Shown here in pieces: positions 1-8,694 of a stretch of 64,000 nucleotides of DNA. The translations under genes and the position numbers were made by a program. The notes under the pieces were generated by a model. It was not told where the DNA came from. It saw only the letters and a program-made list of their open reading frames with translations, and made no database searches. The stretch's first letter is position 1; every line of letters begins with the position of its first letter. Source of the DNA: Mesonia oceanica (GTDB lineage: Bacteria; Bacteroidota; Bacteroidia; Flavobacteriales; Flavobacteriaceae); contig NZ_CABVMM010000008.1 of the NCBI RefSeq assembly GCF_902499555.1, positions 124,001-188,000 on the forward strand, in the 5' to 3' direction.

Positions 1-371
1 TCTTGTACCAATTCTTGGTTGAGACGTTCGGGGGATAGGTATAAGAACTTATATTTTCCGAAGATGCAGTTATCTAGAGTTTGGTCTAATTCGGTATAAG
101 AAATTCCTCCTTTTAACATGAGTGCAGGAATCCCTTTTTCTTGAAGGTTATTTACTTGGTCTTGCATTAAGGCAATGAGTGGTGAAATAACCACGCAAAT
201 TCCTTCTTGCATCAAAGCGGGAACTTGAAAGCAAATAGATTTTCCGCCGCCGGTAGGTAAGAGAGCAATTACATCTTGATGGTCAAGAATTTCTTGAATT
301 ACTTCTGCCTGGGCAGTTCTAAATTGAGGAAAACCCCAATATTTTTGTAATATTTCTTGGGCTTGTGTTAT
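1..371 (-). CDS. recQ: ATP-dependent DNA helicase RecQ, N-terminal part (cut by window edge)
   Basis: The reverse strand encodes about 123 residues of a RecQ-family 3'-5' DNA helicase used in recombination and repair. Visible motifs are the WGF..FR aromatic start, Walker A (LLPTGGGKSICFQ) and SPLIALMQDQ of motif Ia. The helicase core continues beyond the window start. The 5' end is odd: after the in-frame TAA there is no ATG, GTG or TTG before the conserved residues, and the codon where homologues have their initiator Met is ATA. It begins 4 nt after the stop of the upstream ATPase gene, so translational coupling is plausible. The family call is firm; the start codon is uncertain. Confidence 0.9.
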   Translation of the reverse strand, partial: MTQAQEILQKYWGFPQFRTAQAEVIQEILDHQDVIALLPTGGGKSICFQVPALMQEGICVVISPLIALMQDQVNNLQEKGIPALMLKGGISYTELDQTLDNCIFGKYKFLYLSPERLNQELVQ

Positions 372-375
372 GGAT

Positions 376-915
376 TTATTGGTTTAAGTTATCAATAATA
401 AAATCTGCTCGTTGTGCGATACTTAGTTTAGGGACTTCAATTAATTGGTATCCTAAATCTTCATAGGTGTTCATTAAATGTTTCTCAATGTCTTTTGCTT
501 GCTGAAGATTTTCATAACGCTCGGTATCTGACTCATAAATTTCATCCCAAATGGGTAAGATAAAAGCTTGATCGTATTTATAATTTTTATTGGCTTCTAT
601 AAACGAATCCGGGTATTTTTCTTTTTTAAAATCCATATAAGCAGTGACATCGGGAATACCTCGATCTATAAAAACCGGAGCGCTAATTTCTTCTGCCTCG
701 TGAAATTGTCTGATTCTTCCTTCCAGTAATTTTTCACTAAACAATAAAGGTTGGGTTAAAAATAATTGTTCAATCCCTTCTTTTTGTGCTTGTTGAATAA
801 TTTCTCGCGAAACTTCCGGCAAACAGTGATAGCCTCTTTTAGCTAGTTCATTTAAAACACTTGTTTTCCCGGTTCCGGGTCCACCTAAAATAACAATTTT
901 TGCATGTTTTTGCAT
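376..915 (-). CDS. AAA_28-type (NadR/Ttd14-like) P-loop ATPase
   Basis: A 179-residue soluble protein with Walker A GGPGTGKTS at residues 11-19 and a VFIDRGIPD segment at 81-89, typical of the small AAA_28 ATPases related to the NadR kinase domain. The DRG motif resembles nucleotide or nucleoside kinases, but the substrate cannot be read from sequence. It sits directly upstream of recQ on the same strand (4 nt gap), so the two are probably cotranscribed; a joint role with RecQ is not implied. Family assignment is good and function unknown. Confidence 0.8.
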   Translation of the reverse strand: MQKHAKIVILGGPGTGKTSVLNELAKRGYHCLPEVSREIIQQAQKEGIEQLFLTQPLLFSEKLLEGRIRQFHEAEEISAPVFIDRGIPDVTAYMDFKKEKYPDSFIEANKNYKYDQAFILPIWDEIYESDTERYENLQQAKDIEKHLMNTYEDLGYQLIEVPKLSIAQRADFIIDNLNQ

Positions 916-964
916 TCAATAACTTTTAATGGAAAGGCAATTTAAAAAAATAGTGTAATAAGCG

Positions 965-972
965 TATCTTTG
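965..972 (+). promoter_or_regulatory. Putative promoter -7 element for the DUF493 gene
   Basis: TATCTTTG matches the Bacteroidetes -7 consensus TAnnTTTG, 22 nt before the ATG of the DUF493 gene. No clear -33 TTG is seen at the usual spacing. Confidence 0.5.
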
Positions 973-994
973 TAACTGAAAAAGAAAATAATTT

Positions 995-1288
995 ATGTCA
1001 GAAAAACAGAATCCAGAAGAGTTTTATAAAAAATTGCGTGAAAAATTAGAAGATACTTCGCTTTGGCCCAGTGAATATTTATATAAATTTATTGTTCCTT
1101 CTTCTAGCCAGAAAATAGCTGAAGTAGAAAATATTTTTGATAATATGGGAGCGGTTATCAATACCAAAGCCTCTTCTAAAGGAACTTACACGAGTATTTC
1201 GGTTAACGTGAAAATGAAAGATCCCGATCAAGTAATAGAAAAGTATAAAGAAGTAGGAGAGAAGGTAGAAGGGGTAATTTCGCTTTAA
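995..1288 (+). CDS. DUF493 (YbeD-like) family protein
   Basis: A 97-residue soluble protein of the DUF493 family, small ferredoxin-fold proteins related to E. coli YbeD. The features seen are the KFIVPSSSQKIAEVENIF stretch followed by a KGTYTSISVNVKM strand, characteristic of the fold. No catalytic residues are evident; an allosteric regulatory role has been suggested for the family. Its start is an ATG preceded by a -7 promoter match. Divergent from the ATPase-recQ pair. Confidence 0.8.
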   Translation: MSEKQNPEEFYKKLREKLEDTSLWPSEYLYKFIVPSSSQKIAEVENIFDNMGAVINTKASSKGTYTSISVNVKMKDPDQVIEKYKEVGEKVEGVISL

Positions 1289-1391
1289 CCTAAATTTAAT
1301 CAGTAAAAATTTTAAAAAGCTTCAATAATATTTATTATTTTGCAACCAAAGGTTAATTATTTCCAATTAACTAAGATAAATAATTTCAATT

Positions 1392-2027
1392 TTGATATAC
1401 AATTTAGAATACAACTCCGAAAGAAGTAAACTAATTATACCTGAATACGGGCGTCATATACAGAAAATGGTAGAATATGCTGTTTCTATTGAAGATGATA
1501 AAGAACGCAATGAGGTAGCTAATTCGGTTATCGCCGTAATGGGAAATTTAAATCCTCATCTTAGAGATGTGCCCGATTTTCAGCATAAACTATGGGATCA
1601 GCTTTTTATTATAAGTGATTTTAAATTAGATGTAGAATCACCTTTCCCAAAACCTTCTAGAGAGAAATTACAAGAATCCCCAGAGCCGATGGCTTATCCT
1701 CAAAATCATCCCAAATATCGTTTCTACGGAAATAATATTAAGCGAATGATAGATGAAGCTATAAAAATGGAAGATGGTGATTTAAAAGAGGGATTAATAT
1801 TTACCATCGCCAATCATATGAAAAAATGTTACCTTAATTGGAACAAAGATACGGTAGAAGATACCGCAATTTTTGATCATTTATATGAATTAAGTGACGG
1901 TAAAATTAATCTTAATAAAAAAGACGAAGACCTTACCGAAGCTTCTAATTTGCTACGTTCAAAAAAGCGACACAGCAGCAATAATAACAACAATAAGTCT
2001 AAAAAGAAACATCGTAAAAGATACTAA
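1392..2027 (+). CDS. DUF4290 domain-containing protein
   Basis: A 211-residue protein of the DUF4290 family, found mainly in Bacteroidota. It begins IYNLEYNSERSKLIIPEYG, the conserved N-terminus of the family, so the initiator is the TTG immediately before it; no ATG lies nearby. The body is helical. The C-terminal tail from about residue 190 is low-complexity and strongly basic (Ser, Asn, Lys, Arg, ending KKKHRKRY), suggesting nucleic-acid or membrane contact, which is inference. It lies 28 nt upstream of murA on the same strand, a pairing I recall as common in Flavobacteria. Function unknown. Confidence 0.85.
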   Translation: MIYNLEYNSERSKLIIPEYGRHIQKMVEYAVSIEDDKERNEVANSVIAVMGNLNPHLRDVPDFQHKLWDQLFIISDFKLDVESPFPKPSREKLQESPEPMAYPQNHPKYRFYGNNIKRMIDEAIKMEDGDLKEGLIFTIANHMKKCYLNWNKDTVEDTAIFDHLYELSDGKINLNKKDEDLTEASNLLRSKKRHSSNNNNNKSKKKHRKRY

Positions 2028-2055
2028 GTAACCTTTTTTAGAACCTACACTATTT

Positions 2056-3366
2056 ATGGCAACATTTAAAATTGAAGGAGGGCAGCCTTTACAAGGAGAA
2101 ATCCAACCACAAGGCGCAAAAAATGAAGCTCTTCAAATTCTTTGTGCGGTTTTGCTAACCGATGAAACGGTAAAGATTAATAATATTCCAGATATCAGAG
2201 ATGTGAATAAACTGATTGATATCTTGAGCAATTTGGGAGTGAAAATTCAAAAGCTGGGTAAAGGGAGTTACAGTTTTAAAAGTGATGAGCTTAACCTGGA
2301 ATACCTAGAAAGCGAACAGTTTAAGGAAGAAGGAAGCGGTTTAAGAGGTTCGATTATGATTGTTGGACCACTTTTAGGACGCTTTGGTAAAGGCTACATT
2401 CCACGTCCCGGGGGTGATAAAATAGGAAGAAGAAGATTAGACACGCATTTTGACGGTTTTATAAAATTAGGAGCTAAATTCAGGTACAATAAGGAAGAAC
2501 GTTTTTATGGCGTGGAAGCACCAAATGGTTTAAAAGGAACTTATATGCTTTTAGAAGAAGCATCGGTTACCGGAACTGCCAATATTGTGATGGCTGCTGT
2601 ACTTGCTAAAGGTGAAACCACTATCTATAATGCTGCTTGTGAACCTTATTTACAGCAATTATGTAAAATGTTAGTTTCTATGGGAGCTAATATACAAGGG
2701 ATTGGTTCTAATTTGTTGAAGATTACCGGTGTTGAAAAATTAAATGGTTGTACGCATACTGTTTTACCAGATATGGTGGAGATTGGATCTTGGATTGGAT
2801 TGGCAGCTATGACCAAAAGTGAATTAACCATTAAAAATGTAAGCTGGGATAATTTAGGCTTAATTCCTACTACTTTTAGAAAGCTTGGGATTACCATTGA
2901 AAAGAAAGGAGATGATATCTATATTCCTGCTCATAAAGACGGTTATGAAGTACAGAGCTTTATCGATGGTTCTATTATGAATATTAGTGATGCTCCTTGG
3001 CCTGGTTTCACTCCAGATTTGCTAAGTATTATGTTGGTAGTAGCAACACAAGCTAAAGGAAGTGTACTTATTCATCAAAAAATGTTTGAAAGTAGGTTGT
3101 TCTTTGTCGATAAGTTAATAGATATGGGAGCAAAGATTATACTTTGTGATCCTCACCGAGCTACGGTAATCGGTCATAATTTCGAGTCTCAATTAAAAGC
3201 CACGACAATGACGAGTCCTGATATTCGTGCCGGTATTTCTCTATTAATTGCTGCACTTTCTGCAAAAGGGACTTCAACCATTCATAACATCGAGCAGATA
3301 GATCGTGGTTATGAAAATATAGATGGAAGATTAAAAGCTATTGGAGCAAAGATTACAAGGCTTTAA
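2056..3366 (+). CDS. murA: UDP-N-acetylglucosamine 1-carboxyvinyltransferase MurA
   Basis: Catalyses the first committed step of peptidoglycan synthesis in the cytoplasm, transferring enolpyruvate from PEP to UDP-GlcNAc. At 436 residues it has the normal length, with the N-terminal GGxxLxGEIxxQGAKNEAL motif. The active-site loop reads RPGGDKIGRRRLD (117-129). The usual catalytic/fosfomycin-binding Cys (Cys115 in E. coli) is Asp121 here. That change is known from naturally fosfomycin-insensitive MurA enzymes, so drug resistance is predicted by family knowledge. Probably cotranscribed with the DUF4290 gene and ended by the hairpin just downstream. Confidence 0.96.
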   Translation: MATFKIEGGQPLQGEIQPQGAKNEALQILCAVLLTDETVKINNIPDIRDVNKLIDILSNLGVKIQKLGKGSYSFKSDELNLEYLESEQFKEEGSGLRGSIMIVGPLLGRFGKGYIPRPGGDKIGRRRLDTHFDGFIKLGAKFRYNKEERFYGVEAPNGLKGTYMLLEEASVTGTANIVMAAVLAKGETTIYNAACEPYLQQLCKMLVSMGANIQGIGSNLLKITGVEKLNGCTHTVLPDMVEIGSWIGLAAMTKSELTIKNVSWDNLGLIPTTFRKLGITIEKKGDDIYIPAHKDGYEVQSFIDGSIMNISDAPWPGFTPDLLSIMLVVATQAKGSVLIHQKMFESRLFFVDKLIDMGAKIILCDPHRATVIGHNFESQLKATTMTSPDIRAGISLLIAALSAKGTSTIHNIEQIDRGYENIDGRLKAIGAKITRL

Positions 3367-3391
3367 AAGAAATAAATACTATTAAATATGA

Positions 3392-3417
3392 AAAATCCTC
3401 TCAAGTTGAGAGGATTT
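3392..3417. terminator. Bidirectional intrinsic terminator between murA and the VTT gene
   Basis: A 12-bp perfect inverted repeat (AAATCCTCTCAA and its complement) with almost no loop, flanked by A-rich sequence on the left and a T-run on the right. It lies between convergent genes. Confidence 0.85.
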
Positions 3418-3445
3418 TTTTATGTGGTAAATTTTCTGTAAATAA

Positions 3446-4063
3446 TTAAAGAACTCCAAATATGGCAATACCATATAGAAAGAAACGTAAAAAACGTAAT
3501 AATCCAAATAATAAATAACTACCAAAAGGGAATTTAATGATTCCCGCAGCGATACTGGATACTGCAAAAGGAACCGGTAATAATGCTCCTACTACAATTA
3601 AAAAGCCTCCCCATTTACGCATATTTTTAATGTGTTTCGCCATTTTCACTTCCAAATAGACAAATACCGAGGGGATACTAGCAATCCCTCTTCCTAGGAA
3701 ATAAGAAATGATTCCACCGCAATACGATAAAGTTGCTAATAAAAATAAAAATAGATTGGGGTGAGCCGATTTACCGGACCATGCAATAAATATTTCTGGA
3801 GGTATTAATCCTAAAATTGATTCTGAAGCAAAGAAAACCGAAAACACACCAAGCGGCGGAAAATTATCGGTGATATAAATCAATACATCATTAATATCAA
3901 TCACAAAAAAATGGATACATAAAAGCGCTACTATAAACAGTAAAATAGGAATAGCCGCTTTTACAAGGCTTTTACCTACAAAAGTATAAAAGCCAGTATA
4001 AGAATAATACTGGTGAAGCAGTTTCCACCTAGGTTTTCTATTTCCGGGGCGTTTGTTTTTCAT
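3446..4063 (-). CDS. VTT/DedA-like (SNARE-associated) integral membrane protein
   Basis: A 205-residue membrane protein with a basic N-terminus, a strong membrane segment at about 35-55 and several further hydrophobic stretches to the C-terminus. The ESILGLIPPE segment (81-90) and GGIISYFLGRG (116-126) are the two signatures of the VTT/DedA domain. Members are proposed lipid scramblases or membrane-homeostasis proteins (for example UptA, PopT, TVP38); which lipid this one handles cannot be told. It lies 66 nt downstream of the mechanosensitive channel gene on the same strand. Confidence 0.75.
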   Translation of the reverse strand: MKNKRPGNRKPRWKLLHQYYSYTGFYTFVGKSLVKAAIPILLFIVALLCIHFFVIDINDVLIYITDNFPPLGVFSVFFASESILGLIPPEIFIAWSGKSAHPNLFLFLLATLSYCGGIISYFLGRGIASIPSVFVYLEVKMAKHIKNMRKWGGFLIVVGALLPVPFAVSSIAAGIIKFPFGSYLLFGLLRFLRFFLYGIAIFGVL

Positions 4064-4092
4064 TGGTGGCTAAAATAAGGGTATCTGTGGCT

Positions 4093-4115
4093 CTTACCAA
4101 TAAATAAGTGGTAAG
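4093..4115 (-). other. Small hairpin between the MscS-like and VTT genes
   Basis: CTTACCA and TGGTAAG form a 7-bp stem with a 9-nt loop, 15 nt after the stop of the channel gene. No T-run follows on the minus strand, so it is a weak terminator or RNA-processing candidate at best. Confidence 0.3.
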
Positions 4116-4129
4116 AATTAGTTAATAAG

Positions 4130-5410
4130 TTAATTTTTATAAGTAGGGTTTATTTTGTTTAACTCCCTAAAATCGTATCCGGTAGGTAACTCATACAATT
4201 CTAAGTTGAAATAAGGTGTCGCCGCTAATAAATGATCAAAAATATCGGCGATAATATGTTCATAGTTTTTCCAAACCTTATCTTTACTAAAGGCGTAGAT
4301 TTCTAACGGAATTCCTTGCGAAGTTGGTTCTAGCTGCCGGGTCATAGTCATCATATCTTTATTGATGGCCGAATGTTGATTGAGATAAGCATCTACGTAT
4401 TTTCTGAAAATTCCGAAGTTGGTCATATTTCTACCATTCATTAAAATTTCTTTATTGATTTCGTGTTGCTTATTATAGTCGTTTATATCGGCTTGACGTT
4501 TTTCTATATAATCGGTAATTAATTGGTATTTCTTAAATTTTTCTAATTCTTCATCATTTACATAATGAATGCTGGTAGCTTGTATCAGCAAGGCTCTTTT
4601 AATCCTTCTTCCTCCCGAAACACTCATGCCACGCCAGTTTTTAAAAGAATCAGAAATTAAATAATAGGTAGGAATAGTAGTAATGGTATTATCGAAGTTT
4701 CTCACTTTTACCGAAGCTAAATTAATTTCGATCACATCACCATCGGCACCATATTTTTCCATGGTAATCCAATCTCCAATTCTAACCGTATCGTTTACCG
4801 TCACTTGAATACTAGCTACAAAGCCTAAGAGGGTATCTTTAAAAATTAATAAAATAATGGCAGAAACCGCTCCTAAAGCCGTTAAAAATTCAACAATAGA
4901 TTTACCCGTGAGAATGGTGAAAACAATAATAAAACCAATGGCCCAAGAGAAAATTAAAAATACCTGAAGGTAACTTTCTATAGGTTTATCTTTAAAGTTT
5001 TCCAACGTGTTTAAAAAATCTTTTAGCGTGAGGAGAATACTTCTGATAAACCAAATAACTAAAAAGACAGTGACAATATCTAAAAAAGTATCTATTTCAT
5101 CTTTTGTATCCGGATAATCCCTAAATATAAAAGGGATAACCCATTTTAAAATAAATACAGAAAGTAAGTGGCAAAAGTTTAGAAATACTTTATTATGGTA
5201 TAAATGGTCATCAAATTGACTAATGGTTTTCCTAGCAATAACCCCGAGAATACGCTTAAATATATTTCGCAAAATTCTATTGAAAATATAAGTAGCTATC
5301 AATATAATCGTGGTATTGAAAATTACATTGATAAGCTTAGCAGTACTTTTATCCCAACCTAGCTCAACAAAAACTTTATAGAAATAATGTGTAATAGAAT
5401 TAACGTCCAT
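4130..5410 (-). CDS. MscS-family mechanosensitive ion channel
   Basis: An inner-membrane small-conductance mechanosensitive channel that gates in response to membrane tension, protecting against osmotic downshock. I start it at the second in-frame ATG (MDVNSITHYF, 426 residues) because a good promoter lies across the first ATG at 5440. Membrane segments lie in the first 210 residues. The pore-lining stretch LGAVSAIILLIF..LLGFVASIQ is followed by the beta domain (RIGDWI, VKVRNFDNTITTIPTYYL), both diagnostic. The long soluble C-terminus contains a Lys/Asp/Glu-rich insertion (PF-type YnaI/YbdG-like size). The family is certain, the ion preference unknown. Confidence 0.9.
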   Translation of the reverse strand: MDVNSITHYFYKVFVELGWDKSTAKLINVIFNTTIILIATYIFNRILRNIFKRILGVIARKTISQFDDHLYHNKVFLNFCHLLSVFILKWVIPFIFRDYPDTKDEIDTFLDIVTVFLVIWFIRSILLTLKDFLNTLENFKDKPIESYLQVFLIFSWAIGFIIVFTILTGKSIVEFLTALGAVSAIILLIFKDTLLGFVASIQVTVNDTVRIGDWITMEKYGADGDVIEINLASVKVRNFDNTITTIPTYYLISDSFKNWRGMSVSGGRRIKRALLIQATSIHYVNDEELEKFKKYQLITDYIEKRQADINDYNKQHEINKEILMNGRNMTNFGIFRKYVDAYLNQHSAINKDMMTMTRQLEPTSQGIPLEIYAFSKDKVWKNYEHIIADIFDHLLAATPYFNLELYELPTGYDFRELNKINPTYKN

Positions 5411-5429
5411 GTAAGCAAATAAATTTTTG

Positions 5430-5460
5430 CAAAAGTACATTTGAAATTTTGTATCGCCAA
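5430..5460 (-). promoter_or_regulatory. Bacteroidetes-type promoter of the MscS-like gene
   Basis: On the minus strand TTG (5460-5458) is followed after 20 nt by TACTTTTG (5437-5430). This fits the -33 TTG / -7 TAnnTTTG consensus with standard spacing. Transcription would start near 5425, which decides the start codon at 5410. Confidence 0.7.
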
Positions 5461-5521
5461 GAACAATTGAATATACCTTATAAACTATTCTTAAAGGAAC
5501 TTTAAAATAAATAGGTTTAAA

Positions 5522-5529
5522 TAACTTTG
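5522..5529 (+). promoter_or_regulatory. Putative -7 element for the FUSC gene
   Basis: TAACTTTG matches TAnnTTTG, 23 nt before the ATG of the FUSC gene. No good -33 TTG is seen. Divergent from the MscS-like promoter. Confidence 0.5.
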
Positions 5530-5552
5530 CCTAAAACCGGCAAGGATCATTA

Positions 5553-7799
5553 ATGAATATACAACAACTTAAAACTAATTTTTCTAGGTATATCTTAGGT
5601 ACCGACTTTTCTAAAGGAATGGTATTGGCGCTGGATATGGTTCTTAAAATTTCGGTAGCTTATTATTTTGATGTTTTACCCTTAGGAATAAGTTTGGCGA
5701 TGGGTGCTTTTTTAGTGGCTCCCAGTGATGTGCCGGGAAATCTAAAACATCGCCTTTTAGGAATGCTTACCGCCGTGTTTTTGGGAGTGAGCGTGACATT
5801 ACTTGGAGGGTTCTTAAACTTTAGTATTTGGATTGAACTTCCTATTTATTTTGTAGTGATTTTTGGTATCGCCTACCTGTCTGTGTATGGCTTTAGGGCT
5901 TCCTTGGTCACCTTTACAGGATTAATTGCTTGTGTACTGGGATTTGCAAAATTAGGAGGAGATAATATGCTATTGCATTCACTTTTAATAGGGCTGGGTG
6001 GACTTTGGTATATCTTTATTACCACCGTTTATTGGTGGTTAAGGCCCGAAAAACATGACGAATTATTACTGGGCGAAACAGCTGAACTAACCAGTAAATT
6101 TCTAGCCATTAGAGCGAAACTTACTGATAAAAATCAACGGGAAGATTTACTGAAAGAACAGTTTAATTTACAAATCTCCATTAATGATTTGCATGAAAGT
6201 TTACGGGAAGGATTAATAGGAAATAGAAAACGCTCGGGTAGGTCTAACTCTTCCCGACGAAAGATTTTAATTTTTATTGACTTAGTGGATATACTGGAAC
6301 TAAGTATTTCGCATCCTGTTAATTTTAATAAGATAGATGATTTACAGAAAGAATTTCCCGAAGTTATAGAAGCTTTTAAAAATCTCATCAATGAAATGAG
6401 TAATCGGCTTATGCATATTTCTGAAGTATTTATAGATGGAAAAAAGCTTCAATTCAACAAAAACACAAAGAACTTAATAGCTGAGATTGAAGCCTTAATC
6501 GATACCTATAAAAAAACAGAACCATATCCAGAGTCCCGTCCCATGCTTTTGTTGATGCGAAATTTACTGGATTATGAAAAAAAACAGCACGAAAAAATTC
6601 AATCGATAGAAAGGATTTTAGAAACCATAAATGAAAAGAATACCGTTAAATTAGGGTATAAGAAAATAGAACAGTTTATCACCCCAACCGATTATTCTTT
6701 TAGGATCTTAAAGGAGAATTTTAGTTTGTCGTCAACTATTTTTAGGCACAGTTTACGCCTAGCTATTTTAATGATGGTAGGTATTTTAATTGGTCATTTC
6801 TTTCATGTTCAAAATTCTTATTGGATTTTATTGACCATTGTCGTGATTATGCGACCTAATTACGGACTTACCAAAGAACGCTCTAAGCAGAGAATTATAG
6901 GGACCATTGTAGGAGGTTTATTAGCACTTGGCATTGTATTGCTTGTTAAAAATCCTTGGGTGTATATTGTTTGTGCCGTGTTGAGTTTAATTTTAGCTTT
7001 TTCAATGCTTCAAAAAAACTATGTAGGAGCTGCTATATTTATTACCCTAATGGTAGTTTTTGTGTACGCGTTAATTCAACCCAACACTATTCATGTTATT
7101 CAATTTAGGGTAGTAGATACGGTTATCGGGGCGATTTTAGCAATTTTAGGTAATAAGTTTATATTTCCGTCTTGGGAACACCTAGAAATAGAAAATACCA
7201 TTGCCAACGTTATTGAAAAAAATATAGCTTACCTAAAAGAAATAGACACCTATTACCATAACAAAGAAAAGTTATCTAATTCCTATAAATTGGCAAGGAA
7301 GGAAGCTTTTTTAGCTATGGGTAATTTAAGTGCAGCTTTTCAACGCACTTCACAGGAACCTAAATCCAACCAACGCCAGTACTCTTATCTATACAGATAT
7401 ACCGTGCTTAATTATACATTTTTAACTTCTCTAGCCAGTTTAGGAACTTTTATAAGAACCCATAAAACTACTGAAGCATCCATTTATTTTGAAACTTATG
7501 TAAGTTATATTCTGAATAATTTAAAGCTGGCCATGCAGAAGTTGAACCAAAAAGTGAAATTAGAAGTTAAAGAAGAAATGACCTTGAAAGATGCCGATAA
7601 CTTTTTACATCAAGAAAACGAAAAACTAAATACCATTCGTGAAAAAGAACTTGAAGAAGGTCAAGATGAAATAAGCATGCCTTTACGAAATAAGATGCAA
7701 GAAGTACAATTAATTTCAGAACAATTAAAATGGCTTCACCAAGTTTCTTTAAATTTGAAAAATATAAATAGTACAGCCACTTATGAAAGATTATTTTAA
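5553..7799 (+). CDS. FUSC (YccS/AaeB-like) family inner-membrane protein
   Basis: A 748-residue protein with the duplicated layout of the FUSC family: hydrophobic block at about 20-165, soluble helical region at 170-390, second hydrophobic block at about 405-540, then a cytoplasmic helical tail. The second block contains HSLRLAILMM and the IVVIMRPNYGLTKERSKQR signature that follows the FUSC membrane segments. Relatives include AaeB aromatic-acid efflux and YccS/YhfK. Substrate unknown; efflux is inferred. It overlaps the following gene by 17 nt, so the two are translated together. Confidence 0.85.
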   Translation: MNIQQLKTNFSRYILGTDFSKGMVLALDMVLKISVAYYFDVLPLGISLAMGAFLVAPSDVPGNLKHRLLGMLTAVFLGVSVTLLGGFLNFSIWIELPIYFVVIFGIAYLSVYGFRASLVTFTGLIACVLGFAKLGGDNMLLHSLLIGLGGLWYIFITTVYWWLRPEKHDELLLGETAELTSKFLAIRAKLTDKNQREDLLKEQFNLQISINDLHESLREGLIGNRKRSGRSNSSRRKILIFIDLVDILELSISHPVNFNKIDDLQKEFPEVIEAFKNLINEMSNRLMHISEVFIDGKKLQFNKNTKNLIAEIEALIDTYKKTEPYPESRPMLLLMRNLLDYEKKQHEKIQSIERILETINEKNTVKLGYKKIEQFITPTDYSFRILKENFSLSSTIFRHSLRLAILMMVGILIGHFFHVQNSYWILLTIVVIMRPNYGLTKERSKQRIIGTIVGGLLALGIVLLVKNPWVYIVCAVLSLILAFSMLQKNYVGAAIFITLMVVFVYALIQPNTIHVIQFRVVDTVIGAILAILGNKFIFPSWEHLEIENTIANVIEKNIAYLKEIDTYYHNKEKLSNSYKLARKEAFLAMGNLSAAFQRTSQEPKSNQRQYSYLYRYTVLNYTFLTSLASLGTFIRTHKTTEASIYFETYVSYILNNLKLAMQKLNQKVKLEVKEEMTLKDADNFLHQENEKLNTIREKELEEGQDEISMPLRNKMQEVQLISEQLKWLHQVSLNLKNINSTATYERLF

Positions 7800-8694
7800 A
7801 AGTCCGCCATTTTACATTACCGTTGGAATCTTACTGTTTGTAGGGATTATCTATTGGTTTACACGCGATAAATTTTATATAGAATATACCAATGCAGCAC
7901 AGATTAAAATTGCGAATAAATGGGAATTACCCCGAGTGCTGGAAGAAGTTTCCGGGATTGACTATATAGATAAAGAACGGATAGCTTGTATTCAAGACGA
8001 AGTAGGTGAATTATTTATTTACAATTTGGTGAGCAAACAAATTGAAAAGCGAATAAAATTTGCTGAAAATGATGATTTTGAAGGAGTCGCCATGGTAGGA
8101 AATAAAGCATATATCATGCGAAGTGACGGAAAAATATTTAGCATTGATGATATTCGGGTAGAAAATCCTGTAATTGAAAAATATGATACCCAAATGTCTT
8201 TTAAATACGATTTTGAAGGACTTTGTTATGATAAAAAGAAAGATCGACTCTTACTGGCTGCTAAGAGTAATGGACCTGATGATGATGATAAATTTAAACC
8301 TGTTTTTGAATTTAAACTAGGCTCTAAGCAACTTACCGATGTGCCTATTTACCAATTGTTTTATGATGATCCTATTTTTGAGGGATTGGAAAGTGCAGGG
8401 ACACCAAAAATTTTTAGGACTTCAGAGATTCATATTCACCCTAAAACAGGAGATATTTATATGTTGGATGGAGTAATAGGGAAGCTGTTAATTTTATCAA
8501 GTAATTGGCAGCCTAAAAGTCTTTATATTTTTAACCCTTCAGATTTCCCACAACCTGAAGGCATCACTTTTGATCCCGATGGAAAAACCTTTATTTCTAA
8601 TGAAGGGGAATGGAAACCAGCCAATATTTTAGAAGTAGTGATTAGTGAGAAATCTAATGATAGCACTCAAACTGCTAAAGATTCACTTCGATAA
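7783..8694 (+). CDS. SdiA-regulated domain protein (membrane-anchored beta-propeller-like)
   Basis: A 303-residue protein with a single N-terminal membrane anchor (residues 10-26) and an exported domain of the SdiA-regulated family. The repeated blades contain EEVSGIDYID..IACIQDEVGELFIYNL, DDFEGVAMVG, YDFEGLCYD and PEGITFDPDGKTFISNEGE. This pattern is typical of NHL-like propellers related to the YjiK family. The ligand and role are unknown. The 17-nt overlap with the FUSC gene suggests that it acts with the same envelope process. The C-terminus is a short Ser/Thr-rich tail. Confidence 0.8.
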   Translation: MKDYFKSPPFYITVGILLFVGIIYWFTRDKFYIEYTNAAQIKIANKWELPRVLEEVSGIDYIDKERIACIQDEVGELFIYNLVSKQIEKRIKFAENDDFEGVAMVGNKAYIMRSDGKIFSIDDIRVENPVIEKYDTQMSFKYDFEGLCYDKKKDRLLLAAKSNGPDDDDKFKPVFEFKLGSKQLTDVPIYQLFYDDPIFEGLESAGTPKIFRTSEIHIHPKTGDIYMLDGVIGKLLILSSNWQPKSLYIFNPSDFPQPEGITFDPDGKTFISNEGEWKPANILEVVISEKSNDSTQTAKDSLR

